A stretch of 64,000 nucleotides of DNA from assembly GCF_014529625.1 (NCBI RefSeq), contig NZ_CP076039.1, positions 434,001 through 498,000 of the forward strand, in the 5' to 3' direction. This stretch comes from Candidatus Pelagisphaera phototrophica (GTDB taxonomy: Bacteria > Verrucomicrobiota > Verrucomicrobiia > Opitutales > Opitutaceae). Positions 28,716-37,086 of the stretch are shown here, in pieces. Position 1 is the first letter of the stretch, and the number at the start of each line of letters is the position of its first letter. The notes beneath the pieces were generated by a model that had not been told where the DNA came from, ran no database searches, and saw nothing but the letters and a program-made list of their open reading frames with translations. A program made the position numbers and the translations under genes.

Positions 28716-28735
28716 GTTCACACACGTGTGTGAAC
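28716..28735. promoter_or_regulatory. 20-bp perfect palindrome upstream of gnd
   Basis: GTTCACACACGTGTGTGAAC is a perfect palindrome. ACCTG at 28707-28711 and CAGGT at 28736-28740 extend the symmetry after a four-base asymmetric bulge. On the plus strand TTTT follows, so it could fold as a terminator in that direction. But both neighbours run on the minus strand, where no T-run follows, so an operator for gnd or the end of the small upstream gene is more likely. Confidence 0.45.
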
Positions 28736-28777
28736 CAGGTTTTAGTCGACGTCGAAAATCTTTGGAGAGGAAAATTT

Positions 28778-29041
28778 CTAGACTTTGCTAGGAAGCCAAG
28801 GAGCGATCATGTCTACGACAGGGGTGAGGAGTTCCGGCTCGTTTCGGTTGTAGACCCAATTAATACAGATGATTGCACAAGTTGCCCCGATGATCGGGTA
28901 CATAATGAGTCTAGGTAAGGTGCTGAATGACCTAAAGATAAAGTACGCGAGTATAATCCCAATCACCCCCATCGCGTATGGGAAACACGGTTGGGCGTAG
29001 AGGGGTTGCAATGATTTAAATAGTCGTTCCACGTAGGGCAT
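28778..29041 (-). CDS. Small membrane protein of unknown function
   Basis: 87 aa. Two hydrophobic segments are clear: about residues 22-37 (YAMGVIGIILAYFIFRS) and 44-62 (LIMYPIIGATCAIICINWV), so it is probably an inner-membrane protein with two helices. AGGAGA is present upstream but 17 bases from the ATG at 29041, which is further than usual. It lies 61 nt downstream of moaE on the same strand and might be the last gene of that operon, or have its own role. I do not recognise the family. The hydrophobic pattern and codon usage make it more likely real than not. Confidence 0.6.
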   Translation of the reverse strand: MPYVERLFKSLQPLYAQPCFPYAMGVIGIILAYFIFRSFSTLPRLIMYPIIGATCAIICINWVYNRNEPELLTPVVDMIAPWLPSKV

Positions 29042-29102
29042 CTTGTTAATTCGATAGTTCTCCTAGAGGTTTAACGACCTTTAAACCCTCGGACTCAAGC
29101 GG

Positions 29103-29531
29103 CTATCCAGGAGTATCTTCTGTGCAGTTGACCCATTCTGCCGGACTATCGAGATAGGCCTCCCTTTTCCAGATCGGAACGCGGGCTTTAGTCTGGTCAA
29201 TGATGTAGCGATTTGCGTCGAAAGCTGCATCACGATGAGCAGCGCTTACGCCAACCCAAACCGCAACTTCACCGATTTTCAGGCTTCCGATTCGGTGTAC
29301 GCAAGCGGCGGCTTCGATGCTATAGCGTTCTTTCGCCTCTAATAAAATCCGCATTCCCTCCTTTTCAGCGAGAGGAATGTACGAGCTATACTCGAGACCG
29401 TTCACTGGTTTCCCGCCATTGTGATTCCTCACCAAACCCTCGAAAGAAACATAAGCGCCAGAAACGTCGCGGAGGATCTCTCTTCGCAGTGATTCTGGTT
29501 TGATCTCCTGGTCGGTAATTTGAAATTGCAT
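29103..29531 (-). CDS. moaE: Molybdopterin synthase catalytic subunit
   Basis: 142 aa. Together with MoaD it inserts sulfur into cyclic pyranopterin monophosphate to form molybdopterin. Recognised by GAYVSFEGLVRNHNGGKPV, LEYSSYIPLAEKEG, RIGSLKIGEVAVWVGVSAAHRDAAF and the active-site lysines in KARVPIWKREAYLD. ATG at 29531; moaD ends 27 nt upstream. It is distal in the minus-strand cluster moeA - moaC - moaD - moaE. Cytosolic heterotetramer with MoaD. Confidence 0.95.
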   Translation of the reverse strand: MQFQITDQEIKPESLRREILRDVSGAYVSFEGLVRNHNGGKPVNGLEYSSYIPLAEKEGMRILLEAKERYSIEAAACVHRIGSLKIGEVAVWVGVSAAHRDAAFDANRYIIDQTKARVPIWKREAYLDSPAEWVNCTEDTPG

Positions 29532-29558
29532 AAACAGTACGGTGGGAGTGCTTGGATT

Positions 29559-29798
29559 TCATCCACCCGCAACTGGTGGAATAAACACGACCGTGTCCCC
29601 GTCTTTCAGGCAGTGGTCCCAATTAGCGAAATCCTCGTTGACCGCTACCTTGAGCACGGATGGCTCAAGTGAGAATGAGTACTGGCGTTTCAGATCGGAA
29701 TACAAAATCTCGGGAGTGGCCGCTTTGGTCTCAATCGTCTCAATTGAGGCGCTGCTCTGCTCTTTGAGTAATGCGAAGTACTCGACCTGGATCTTCAT
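29559..29798 (-). CDS. moaD: Molybdopterin synthase sulfur-carrier subunit
   Basis: 79 aa ubiquitin-like protein. It opens with MKIQVEYFALLKEQ and ends in FIPPVAGG; the C-terminal Gly-Gly is the residue pair that becomes a thiocarboxylate and donates sulfur inside MoaE. Length is normal for the family. It lies 19 nt after moaC and 27 nt before moaE, consistent with one operon. The activating MoeB-type enzyme is not in the window. Confidence 0.93.
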   Translation of the reverse strand: MKIQVEYFALLKEQSSASIETIETKAATPEILYSDLKRQYSFSLEPSVLKVAVNEDFANWDHCLKDGDTVVFIPPVAGG

Positions 29799-29817
29799 TG
29801 GTAATAATTGAACTAAC

Positions 29818-30294
29818 CTAATCTGCCTGGAACACGCTTTTTCCGCCGCTCTTCTCCAAGAGTCGAATTCTTTCTATTATGATTCCTTTGGTAACGGATT
29901 TGCACATATCGTAGAGGGTCAGGGCGGCTCCGCTTGCGGCACTGAGAGCTTCCATCTCCACTCCGGTTTTGGCATCGGTAGCGGCCTCAGTGTGAATTAC
30001 TACTCGAGCGTCATCGAGTTTCCCAATAGTGACCTGACATTTTGTGAGAGGAAGCGGGTGGCAAAGGGGGATTAGGTCGCTCGTTTTCTTTGCGGCTTGG
30101 ATCCCTGCTAGAATTGCCGTGTGAAAGACGGGGCCTTTTTTGCTTTGGATCTCCTCGCCGTCGAATTTCGACATTACCTCGGGGGTCAGGAAGACTACAG
30201 CCTCCGCGCGGGCGACTCTTCGGGTGACACCTTTGTCCCCAACGTCAACCATTTGGGGCTGCCGACTCTCATTGAGGTGTGTGAAATCAGTCAT
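29818..30294 (-). CDS. moaC: Cyclic pyranopterin monophosphate synthase
   Basis: 158 aa. It rearranges the MoaA product to cyclic pyranopterin monophosphate, the first stable intermediate of molybdenum-cofactor synthesis. Signatures are MVDVGDKGVTRRVARAEA, GPVFHTAILAGIQAAKKTSDLIPLCHPLPL with the catalytic HPL segment, EAATDAKTGVEMEALSAAS and LYDMCKSVTKG with a conserved Lys. ATG at 30294, 57 nt after moeA. The partner MoaA is not encoded in this window. Confidence 0.95.
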   Translation of the reverse strand: MTDFTHLNESRQPQMVDVGDKGVTRRVARAEAVVFLTPEVMSKFDGEEIQSKKGPVFHTAILAGIQAAKKTSDLIPLCHPLPLTKCQVTIGKLDDARVVIHTEAATDAKTGVEMEALSAASGAALTLYDMCKSVTKGIIIERIRLLEKSGGKSVFQAD

Positions 30295-30351
30295 TTGTGC
30301 TGGGTATAGTCAGTTGCGATCGATTGTCGAGGTCTCGGATCATTTCTGATG

Positions 30352-31572
30352 TTAGACACTCCATTTATAGAAACGGTGAGAGGATCCTTCTGGGAAAACC
30401 GATTCCGAACATGGCAGCTCTACAAATCCCTGAGTTTGGGCGACCGAGATGAAGTCACCAGATGTATTGAATGGAAGCGGCGCTGCCCAAATTTGACCGG
30501 TTTCGTCACAGCTCAGTGATACCGGAAGGAAAAGAGTCAGGGGCGGGGCAAAGCTGAACTCGCTTCTTAACTTTACAATTTGGGGAGGGCAGGCCGATTT
30601 ACTTGTGATTTCTGCTAGAGCTGGAAGCACGAATCGATGTAGGCAGGTGAAGCATGATACCGGATTTCCGGGAAGGGCGAAAACAAGAGTGCGTTTCCCA
30701 TTCCGGTCAACGTCTCCAAACCAAAGCGGTTTCCCCGGACGCTGACTAACCCATTGGAATGCTTTTGCTACGCCGACGCTTTCGAGAGCGGCGGGGAGGA
30801 AGTCTCGCTTACCTTTCGAAACACCTCCGGCGAGTATTAGTATGTCGGTGTCTTGCAGGATTGATTGGACTGTTGTTTCGGTCTCCGCGAGATTGTCCAG
30901 AATATGATGTCTCGAAACGTTCTGATAACCTGCACTTTGAAGGGCAAATTGAAGAGCGAGATCGTTTGACCGACGAATTTGATGAGGTAAGGGTGAGGCG
31001 CAAACGTCAACGAGCTCGTCGCCAGTAGTGACAATAGAAATACGAGGAATTTGGGAAACAAGCAATTGAGATTTGCCTATGGATGCAGCGATGGACAGCT
31101 CTTTGGCAGAGAGGGTACAGCCCGGTTTCAAAAGGACATTCCCGGCAGGGCAATCGGAACCTAGAAGATGGATGCCGACGCCCTCGAAAAGATCAACGCC
31201 ATCGTTTAGCGTCGCGATTCCATCTTCGAGTTTAAGATCCTCAATCTTGATGACGCAACTGGCATTTTCGGGCACTGGAGCCCCAGTCATGATCTCGACG
31301 CAGGAATCCAAGTTGTTCAACTCAATCCTGGGGGATCCCGCATAAGCAGTCCCGATTACTGGAAAACTTCTGAGGCCTCGAGCGACTGACTTGTAGCAAA
31401 GTGCAACCCCGTCAAAGGTGGAACGATTGAATGGAGGGAGGTTGCGATCTGATTGTAGCTGCTCTGCCAATACACGCCCGTTAGCAGCCTCGATTTTTAT
31501 AAGCTCGGATGAAAGGGGAGCCAATCGTTCGAAAATTTTTTGCTGAGCTGCTTCGACGGAAATCACGAGCAT
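30352..31572 (-). CDS. moeA: Molybdopterin molybdotransferase
   Basis: 406 aa. It inserts molybdate into adenylylated molybdopterin. Recognised by the N-terminal NGRVLAEQLQSDRNLPPFNRST followed by DGVALCY, ITGAPVP-like MTGAPVPENASCVIKIED, GCTLSAKELSIAASIG, VSIVTTGDELVD and DILILAGGVSKGKRDFLP, then VFALPGNPVSCFTCLHRFV. Four-domain layout and length are normal. It is the first gene of the minus-strand cofactor cluster and starts 43 bases from the divergent holA start, so the two promoters must overlap or lie inside the genes. Confidence 0.94.
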   Translation of the reverse strand: MLVISVEAAQQKIFERLAPLSSELIKIEAANGRVLAEQLQSDRNLPPFNRSTFDGVALCYKSVARGLRSFPVIGTAYAGSPRIELNNLDSCVEIMTGAPVPENASCVIKIEDLKLEDGIATLNDGVDLFEGVGIHLLGSDCPAGNVLLKPGCTLSAKELSIAASIGKSQLLVSQIPRISIVTTGDELVDVCASPLPHQIRRSNDLALQFALQSAGYQNVSRHHILDNLAETETTVQSILQDTDILILAGGVSKGKRDFLPAALESVGVAKAFQWVSQRPGKPLWFGDVDRNGKRTLVFALPGNPVSCFTCLHRFVLPALAEITSKSACPPQIVKLRSEFSFAPPLTLFLPVSLSCDETGQIWAAPLPFNTSGDFISVAQTQGFVELPCSESVFPEGSSHRFYKWSV

Positions 31573-31605
31573 TTGATTGAGGATGTTTTCCCATTTGGCA
31601 AGGAC

Positions 31606-31609
31606 AGGA
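31606..31609 (+). promoter_or_regulatory. Ribosome binding site deciding the holA start
   Basis: AGGA followed by a six-base spacer before the ATG at 31616. This supports that ATG over the later in-frame ATG at 31667 and the earlier start near 31577. Confidence 0.5.
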
Positions 31610-31615
31610 TGCGAT

Positions 31616-32773
31616 ATGGCGGAAAAGCCTTTTCAATCCCTAGCCAGATTGTATTCTCTCCCTAAAATGTCCGAACCGAGTTTCATATACGTGTCAGGTC
31701 CAGATGACTTCTTAGCTCTCCGAGCTGCGTCAGCGGCATGGAGGGAGATGGTTGCCACTGTTGACGACGACTTTTCCCAAGAAGTTATTAGTGGACACGC
31801 CGGGAAGGTCGAGGATGTGGAGCAGATTGTGAATCGCGTGAGGGAGGCGACGCAGACATTGGGATTGTTTGGAGGTAGGCGAGTGATCTGGCTCAAGGGC
31901 TGCTCGTTTTTGGCGGACAATCTATTGGGACGAGCAGAAGGAACGCAAAAAGCGTGTGACGATTTGAGGGAGATACTGGAGGTGATAACCCCAGATGAGG
32001 TCGGTGTACTGATTTCTGCTTCACCAGTGGATCGCCGAAAGCGGTTTGCCAAGTGGCTCGAGAAAGAGGGAGAGCACGTAGCTTCGGGGGGAGTAGATTC
32101 CAAGGGAAACGGTTCAGATACACTTTTGGCAATTTTAGAGGAAGAGTGCGAATTTCTGGGAGTCTCGATGAAACGGAGCACCCAGGAAATTCTTCTTAAC
32201 AAGGTGAACGCCAATGCCCGCCTCCTCTTGGAGGAGACTCGCAAGCTGGCGACCTATCTAGGTGAGGAGGGGAGCGAGATTACGGCGAAGCTTATCGAAG
32301 AGCTCGTCCCCAATTTTGGCGAAGGTGACTTTTTCGAAACGACTGAAGCGTTTTTTTCCCGAAATCTGAAATGGACTTTGGAAGCGTTGCGTCGTCACTT
32401 TTTCGCGGGTCACGACGCGCGGCCGGTGATTGCCTCGCTGCAGAATCGCAATCGGTTGCTGATTCAGTTGAAAGCACTCATCGACGGAGGGGAGATCCAT
32501 ATTGGGGGACGAGGGATATCGAAACCCGGATTCGAACAGGCGGCCGCAAAATACAAAGACCGTTTCGATGGGCTTTCGGATAAAAGCAACTTCAACGTTT
32601 TTACACAAAACCTGTGGTACATGGGCAAGCTGGTCGGGGAGCGGCAATTGCCGACATTGAAGAGGCTGATTGACCACCAAGGGGAGTTTATCGAAGCATT
32701 TGAGGAGATAGTTGAGCGTCCAAACGAGCAGGAAGAAGCGCTTCGCAACATGGCGATTCGTTGCCTTGCGTAA
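31616..32773 (+). CDS. holA: DNA polymerase III delta subunit
   Basis: 385 aa from the ATG at 31616, chosen for its AGGA at suitable spacing. A start at 31667 (MSEPSFIYVSGPDDF) would be closer to the usual HolA length and remains possible. HolA is the clamp-loader subunit that opens the beta sliding clamp. Sequence features are the N-terminal SFIYVSGPDDFLALRAASAW-like strand, TLGLFGGRRVIWLKGCSFL (~residue 85), ISASPVDRRKRFAKWLEKE, and the C-terminal helical domain with EALRRHFFAGHDARPVIASL and FNVFTQNLWYMGKL. There is no Walker A motif, as expected for delta. It is divergent from moeA. Confidence 0.85.
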   Translation: MAEKPFQSLARLYSLPKMSEPSFIYVSGPDDFLALRAASAAWREMVATVDDDFSQEVISGHAGKVEDVEQIVNRVREATQTLGLFGGRRVIWLKGCSFLADNLLGRAEGTQKACDDLREILEVITPDEVGVLISASPVDRRKRFAKWLEKEGEHVASGGVDSKGNGSDTLLAILEEECEFLGVSMKRSTQEILLNKVNANARLLLEETRKLATYLGEEGSEITAKLIEELVPNFGEGDFFETTEAFFSRNLKWTLEALRRHFFAGHDARPVIASLQNRNRLLIQLKALIDGGEIHIGGRGISKPGFEQAAAKYKDRFDGLSDKSNFNVFTQNLWYMGKLVGERQLPTLKRLIDHQGEFIEAFEEIVERPNEQEEALRNMAIRCLA

Positions 32774-32869
32774 AATCCAGCTCGAGAGCCAAGGTGCTTC
32801 CGGAAGAGAATTGATTCGTTTGGAATAAAGTTGCGCCTTCCAATTGGAGCCCGTTTTTCTTTCTCATCT

Positions 32870-34048
32870 ATGCGGATCTGCCTATTCACCGATAGCTTCC
32901 TACCCTACATTTCGGGGGTTAGTTCTGCGGTTATCAATCAGGCGAATGAACTCGCCACCCGCGGGCATGAAGTAAGCATCTTCCACCCGAGGGCGAAAAA
33001 GGAAGATCGAAAGGAGGGGATTCCCGGACTTGATTCCAGAGTAAAGACTTTTGGGCTGCCCTTCTCTGTTCCCATTCCCAACATCCCTAAACTGCGATTT
33101 TCGATACCTCTGTTCCTGTTCACTTATCGGCGTCTTAAGATCGCTTCTCCAGATGTGATCCATGTTCATACGGAGTTCGGTTGCGGAATCGAAGGCATGT
33201 TTTTAGGACGCTGGAAAAAGGTGCCGATAGTAGGAACATTCCATACCTTCTTCGCTGAGCCGGAGTATCTAAAGCAATTCCATCTTCCAAACTCTTCCTT
33301 TACTCGAAAAGCGATGTGGAAGTATTCGGTAACTTTCTACAATCACTGTAGTCATGTGGTTAGCCCGTCGAAATCGGTTCGGGACAATCTTATTCAAAGA
33401 GGCTTGAAGACCAAGGTGACGCTGCTTTCGAACGGGATTGACCCCATTCAGTTCAGACCGAAAGAGGAAATTGAAGCTTTTCGCCAATCTTTGGGCATCG
33501 ACGATTCCGCTTTCATCTATGTTGGGCGAATATCGCCAGAGAAGTCTTTGGGAGTTCTCCTTGGGGCATTCCATCGCGTAACACGGGTTAATCCTGATGT
33601 TAAACTCGTGATCGTCGGAGCTGGACCCTCCGACTCGGAGATCGATGAAAAGGTGGCGGAGTTCGGGATTGAGAAAGCGGTCGTACGGACGGGTCGTATT
33701 GAACGGGACATCTTGATGAAAGAAAACTATCTGTTACTTGGGGATGTCTTTGTGACGGCGAGTAAAACAGAGAATCAGCCAGTGAGTCTGCTGGAAGCGA
33801 TGGCCTTCGGGTTGCCCATGATTGGCCCAAGGGCCAAAGGAATTCCTGAGCTTGTTGAGGACGGAAATGACGGATTGATTTTCGAGCCGGACGACGAGCA
33901 AGACATGGCAGATGCTATGATCAAGCTTATGAAAGACAAACACTTGAGAAGCGAAATGAGCCAGGCTGCTTTAGATAATGCAAGCGACCATAGTATGGGA
34001 AAGATCGGTAGTAAGCTAGAGCAACTGTACCGCAACGCGATTAGTTAG
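32870..34048 (+). CDS. Glycosyltransferase family 4 (GT-B)
   Basis: 392 aa from the ATG at 32870, where MRICLFTDSFLPYISGVSSA begins the first Rossmann domain; the frame opens earlier at 32831. HVHTEFGCGIEGMFLGR and GTFHTFFAEPEYL follow. The C-terminal donor-binding domain has YVGRISPEKSLGVLLGAF, VIVGAGPSDSEI and the EX7E motif in TASKTENQPVSLLEAMAFG. The layout resembles enzymes that glycosylate diacylglycerol or phosphatidylinositol lipids (the HTEFG/GTFHT region), so a membrane glycolipid is a reasonable guess. No other glycan gene is adjacent. Family is sure, substrate is not. Confidence 0.87.
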   Translation: MRICLFTDSFLPYISGVSSAVINQANELATRGHEVSIFHPRAKKEDRKEGIPGLDSRVKTFGLPFSVPIPNIPKLRFSIPLFLFTYRRLKIASPDVIHVHTEFGCGIEGMFLGRWKKVPIVGTFHTFFAEPEYLKQFHLPNSSFTRKAMWKYSVTFYNHCSHVVSPSKSVRDNLIQRGLKTKVTLLSNGIDPIQFRPKEEIEAFRQSLGIDDSAFIYVGRISPEKSLGVLLGAFHRVTRVNPDVKLVIVGAGPSDSEIDEKVAEFGIEKAVVRTGRIERDILMKENYLLLGDVFVTASKTENQPVSLLEAMAFGLPMIGPRAKGIPELVEDGNDGLIFEPDDEQDMADAMIKLMKDKHLRSEMSQAALDNASDHSMGKIGSKLEQLYRNAIS

Positions 34049-34100
34049 CAAAGACACATGTATCTATAATAAAGATACGTAAAAATCACTGCAAAAAACT

Positions 34101-34823
34101 CTAGGAATTCGCGTATCCGAGTCGGGCTCTAACAAGGGCAACTTGAGGAAGCCCTTGAACGCACTCCAAAATGGCTAGGGAACTCTGTGGAATCTTAGGA
34201 GCCTGAACAGTTAGACTTTTGATTTTGTCTCCCCCGTCGTCGCTGCCCCATTTCCAATCGTATCCTTGAGGTGGCGGATACGAGTCTATCCCCTCAGTCC
34301 GGTCCGAACCTAAAAACCGAAAGAGTTTGCCGGTCCACTCGATGGGTTTCTGGACGAGATCTTCATAGCGTATCCAAAAATTTGAATTACCATCATCTGG
34401 GAACCGATCCAATAGATTCGCGTATACCGGGGCCCAATAATTGTTGGCGAACCAATTATCTATGTATTTTGGAGCCCAAAGTTCCGCTTTACGAAATACC
34501 ATTTTACGGAGCGAGGCCGTCGTCGTGTGAACGTCGCGAGCGAGAATGACACGCTTCACCTTGGAAATGTTGGGTAACTTCGGATACCGCTTTGTCTCAT
34601 TGAACCAGGCGGGACGTTTGAGAACGACAATTCTTTCGTCGCAAAGAGAAGCGATTTCGGAGGCGGCGGTTGCCGACTGGAATTTCTGAAAATTGGTCTC
34701 CGGTAAGCTTGAGATATCGGGCGCTGCCGCCATGAGGGCTTTTAGCAAGGTGGAGCCCGAGCGCATTACGCTCAGTTCCAATGCGATCGTTTTTTCTGAT
34801 GGCTCTTTATTCGAGGACGTCAT
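34101..34823 (-). CDS. Sulfotransferase family protein
   Basis: 240 aa from the ATG at 34823 (a GTG nine bases earlier is also open). The N-terminal LSVMRSGSTLLKALMAAAPD is the 5'-phosphosulfate loop for PAPS binding, and ARDVHTTTASLRKMVF fits the 3'-phosphate site with Arg and Ser. NFWIRYEDLVQKPIEWTGKLFRFLG is the usual family segment after it. It probably transfers sulfate to a carbohydrate or another small acceptor. It is short but complete compared with typical 250-300 residue members. It is divergent from purB (91-nt gap) and convergent with the GT4 gene. Confidence 0.82.
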   Translation of the reverse strand: MTSSNKEPSEKTIALELSVMRSGSTLLKALMAAAPDISSLPETNFQKFQSATAASEIASLCDERIVVLKRPAWFNETKRYPKLPNISKVKRVILARDVHTTTASLRKMVFRKAELWAPKYIDNWFANNYWAPVYANLLDRFPDDGNSNFWIRYEDLVQKPIEWTGKLFRFLGSDRTEGIDSYPPPQGYDWKWGSDDGGDKIKSLTVQAPKIPQSSLAILECVQGLPQVALVRARLGYANS

Positions 34824-34913
34824 TACTGCCACGCATGCAAGGAAGCCGAGGGCTCATCCACAACAAGAAAATGCTTTAAATTCTCGAGGCGCTACTCAGG
34901 GTGTTCGTTTCTT

Positions 34914-36350
34914 ATGCCGCAAAAAACTCCAGTTATAAAGAACGTACTCGCGGATCGCTATGCTTCCGGAGCGATGAAAAAAATTTGGTCCGCTGAAGGC
35001 CGGGTTGTGATCGAGCGCGACTATTGGATCGCAGTATTGAAGGCTCAGAGAGAATTGGGACTAAAAATTCCGCTCAAGGCGATCAAGGTTTATGAGTCGG
35101 TAAAAAACAAGGTGAACCTGGCATCTATCGATCGGCGAGAGCGTAAGGTGCTACATGATGTGAAGGCGCGCATTGAAGAGTTTTCATCGTTGGCGGGATA
35201 CGAGTACGCTCACTTAGGAATGACGAGTCGGGACCTCACTGAAAACGTTGAGCAGCTGCAGGTCATACGTTCGCTGAGACTGACTCGGCTCAAGGCAGTC
35301 GCGTGCTTGAATCGGCTCGCCGAAAGAGCGGTTGAGTTTAGGAATCTGATGATTACGGCCCGCACTCACAATGTACCCGCCCAGGCAAGTACTTTGGGGA
35401 AGCGTTTCGCGATGGCCGGTCAGGAGCTTTTGGTTGGGATTGACCGACTCAATGACCTCACGGAACGTTATCCCGCTCGAGGGCTTAAAGGAGCCGTGGG
35501 CACCCAGTTGGATCAACAGACGTTATTTGAAGGGGATGCGAGCAAAGTTGCGGCCCTAGAGGAGAAAATTGTCAGGCATCTCGGTTTCGGAGAAGTCCTC
35601 TCAAATGTTGGGCAAGTTTATCCACGTAGTGTTGATCTAGATACGGTTACGGCATTGGAACAGTTGGCATCTTCAGCGATCAATATGACCACGACTGTCC
35701 GGCTCATGGCAGGGCAAGGTCTGATGAGCGAGGGATTTTCGAAAGGTCAAGTAGGTTCCTCAGTAATGCCTCACAAGGTGAATTGCAGGACGAGTGAACG
35801 TATCCACGGATTCGGGACAATTTTGAAAGGATACGCTGCGATGGCTTCAGGTCTGACCGGAGGCCAGTGGAACGAAGGCGATGTTTCTTGTTCGGTCGTG
35901 CGCCGCGTAATGCTTCCAGATTCCTTTTTCGCCATAGACGGCCTATTGGAGGCCTTCCTGACTGTTCTGGGTCAGATGCAAGTATTTGAGAAAGCGATCG
36001 AATCGGAGAATGCGGTGCAGTTGCCGTTCCTGGCCACGACCACCATTTTAATGGAGTCTGTAAAGGCAGGTGCCGGCCGCGAGGGGGCGCACTTGGCGAT
36101 CAAGGAAAACGCGCTTGCGGCGAGTAAGGAGATTCGTGAAGGCCGACCTGGGGATGCGGATCTCCTTGGCAGACTTGCTGGCGACGAAAGGATTCCGCTT
36201 TCATTGATGCAGCTTGAGAAGCTCGTCTCTCAATCGAAACGATTTGTGGGAGCCGCTCCCAAACAAGTGGACCAATTCAAACGCGACGCAGCGAAGTGGG
36301 TAAAGCGATTCCCCGATTCCAAAAAAGTAAAGCCAGGGAAGATGCTTTAA
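34914..36350 (+). CDS. purB: Adenylosuccinate lyase
   Basis: 478 aa fumarase/aspartase-superfamily enzyme. It splits SAICAR and adenylosuccinate in purine synthesis. Signatures are EYAHLGMTSRDLTENVEQ, ITARTHNVPAQASTLGKRFA with the catalytic His, LKGAVGTQLDQQTLF, and the superfamily loop VGSSVMPHKVNCRTSERI. It starts with the ATG at 34914 followed by NVLADRYASGAMKKIWS, the normal PurB opening. Cytosolic homotetramer. It is convergent with the OsmC gene and has no other purine gene next to it. Confidence 0.94.
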   Translation: MPQKTPVIKNVLADRYASGAMKKIWSAEGRVVIERDYWIAVLKAQRELGLKIPLKAIKVYESVKNKVNLASIDRRERKVLHDVKARIEEFSSLAGYEYAHLGMTSRDLTENVEQLQVIRSLRLTRLKAVACLNRLAERAVEFRNLMITARTHNVPAQASTLGKRFAMAGQELLVGIDRLNDLTERYPARGLKGAVGTQLDQQTLFEGDASKVAALEEKIVRHLGFGEVLSNVGQVYPRSVDLDTVTALEQLASSAINMTTTVRLMAGQGLMSEGFSKGQVGSSVMPHKVNCRTSERIHGFGTILKGYAAMASGLTGGQWNEGDVSCSVVRRVMLPDSFFAIDGLLEAFLTVLGQMQVFEKAIESENAVQLPFLATTTILMESVKAGAGREGAHLAIKENALAASKEIREGRPGDADLLGRLAGDERIPLSLMQLEKLVSQSKRFVGAAPKQVDQFKRDAAKWVKRFPDSKKVKPGKML

Positions 36351-36385
36351 GGAGAATACAGACTTGGCTGGTCCTGGCTGCAGGC

Positions 36386-36835
36386 TCAGTCAAGGTGGGT
36401 AACGATTTCGCATTTAACCGAGTTTGCCAAAAAGCACTCCTCATGGGCTTTGTGGTGTAGCTTTTCCAACTGCTCGCGAGTTGGGTTGATTCCCTCTGCG
36501 AAATGGATTTCCGGATAAAGGTCCACGCGACTGATGGCCATTTTGCCTTCAGCGTTTTTACAAAGGTGGCCAATGGCGTTGTCCTCGTACTTTTCAACGG
36601 TCAATTTTTGGAAAGAGGCAAGGGCTAAAAAAGTAAGCAGATGACAACTGGATAGCGAAGCGACGAATGCCTGTTCAGGATCGACGCAATCGGGATCACC
36701 AAGGTATTGAGTCGCAGCAGACACTTCGAGTTTTGCCCCGTTTTCAAACGTCCATGTGTGGTTACGGGAATAGTTCTTATAACCGAAATCGATCTCGTTT
36801 CGATTCCATACGAGATTAGCCTTATGTTCTGACAT
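36386..36835 (-). CDS. OsmC/Ohr family peroxiredoxin-like protein
   Basis: 149 aa. OsmC/Ohr proteins reduce organic peroxides with two cysteines. Here they are in ASLSSCHLLTFLALA (~residue 62) and NSVKCEIVTHL near the C-terminus. The N-terminal NRNEIDFGYKNYSRNHTW and AATQYLGDPDCVDPEQAFVASL are typical of the OsmC-like branch. The spacing of the second cysteine, near the end, is more like OsmC/YhfA-type than Ohr. It overlaps nothing and is convergent with purB across 35 nt. Probable role in oxidative stress; the electron donor is unknown. Confidence 0.87.
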   Translation of the reverse strand: MSEHKANLVWNRNEIDFGYKNYSRNHTWTFENGAKLEVSAATQYLGDPDCVDPEQAFVASLSSCHLLTFLALASFQKLTVEKYEDNAIGHLCKNAEGKMAISRVDLYPEIHFAEGINPTREQLEKLHHKAHEECFLANSVKCEIVTHLD

Positions 36836-36947
36836 TAGTAGAAAATTAGGGCGGCTTTCTAGATATGCAAGGCAATCGATTTCCGAGAATCGACTCCTTT
36901 TTCCGCCGAAATCGTCGATCGGGGAAAACGACCGATCTTATTATAAT

Positions 36948-37031
36948 ATGTCTGAAAAGCGGTCGAAGCGATTGAAGTGGAAGAAAACGGGTGGGGCAGC
37001 TAGTGATAAAGGTCCTGAGTCGGACCCGTAA
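36948..37031 (+). CDS. Possible 27-residue basic microprotein
   Basis: A short frame encoding MSEKRSKRLKWKK followed by TGGAASDKGPESDP sits alone in a 250-base gap. TATAAT lies directly before the ATG, and a six-pair hairpin GATCGG/CCGATC at 36917-36937 precedes it. There is no Shine-Dalgarno sequence. It could be a leaderless microprotein or chance. Confidence 0.25.
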   Translation: MSEKRSKRLKWKKTGGAASDKGPESDP

Positions 37032-37086
37032 AACCAGTCTAAGCGTCGACGGAATAGGCTGTGTTTACGAAAGCGGCAATCGTAGG

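Noticed and set aside
29068..29087. Seven-pair inverted repeat GGTTTAA/TTAAACC between moaE and the small membrane gene
   Set aside because: No U-run on the strand of the operon and very AT-rich, so neither a terminator nor a clear operator.
34058..34080. Hairpin ATGTATCT/AGATACGT after the GT4 gene
   Set aside because: The A-run follows on the plus strand and the T-run precedes it on the minus strand, which is the wrong order for a terminator of either neighbour.
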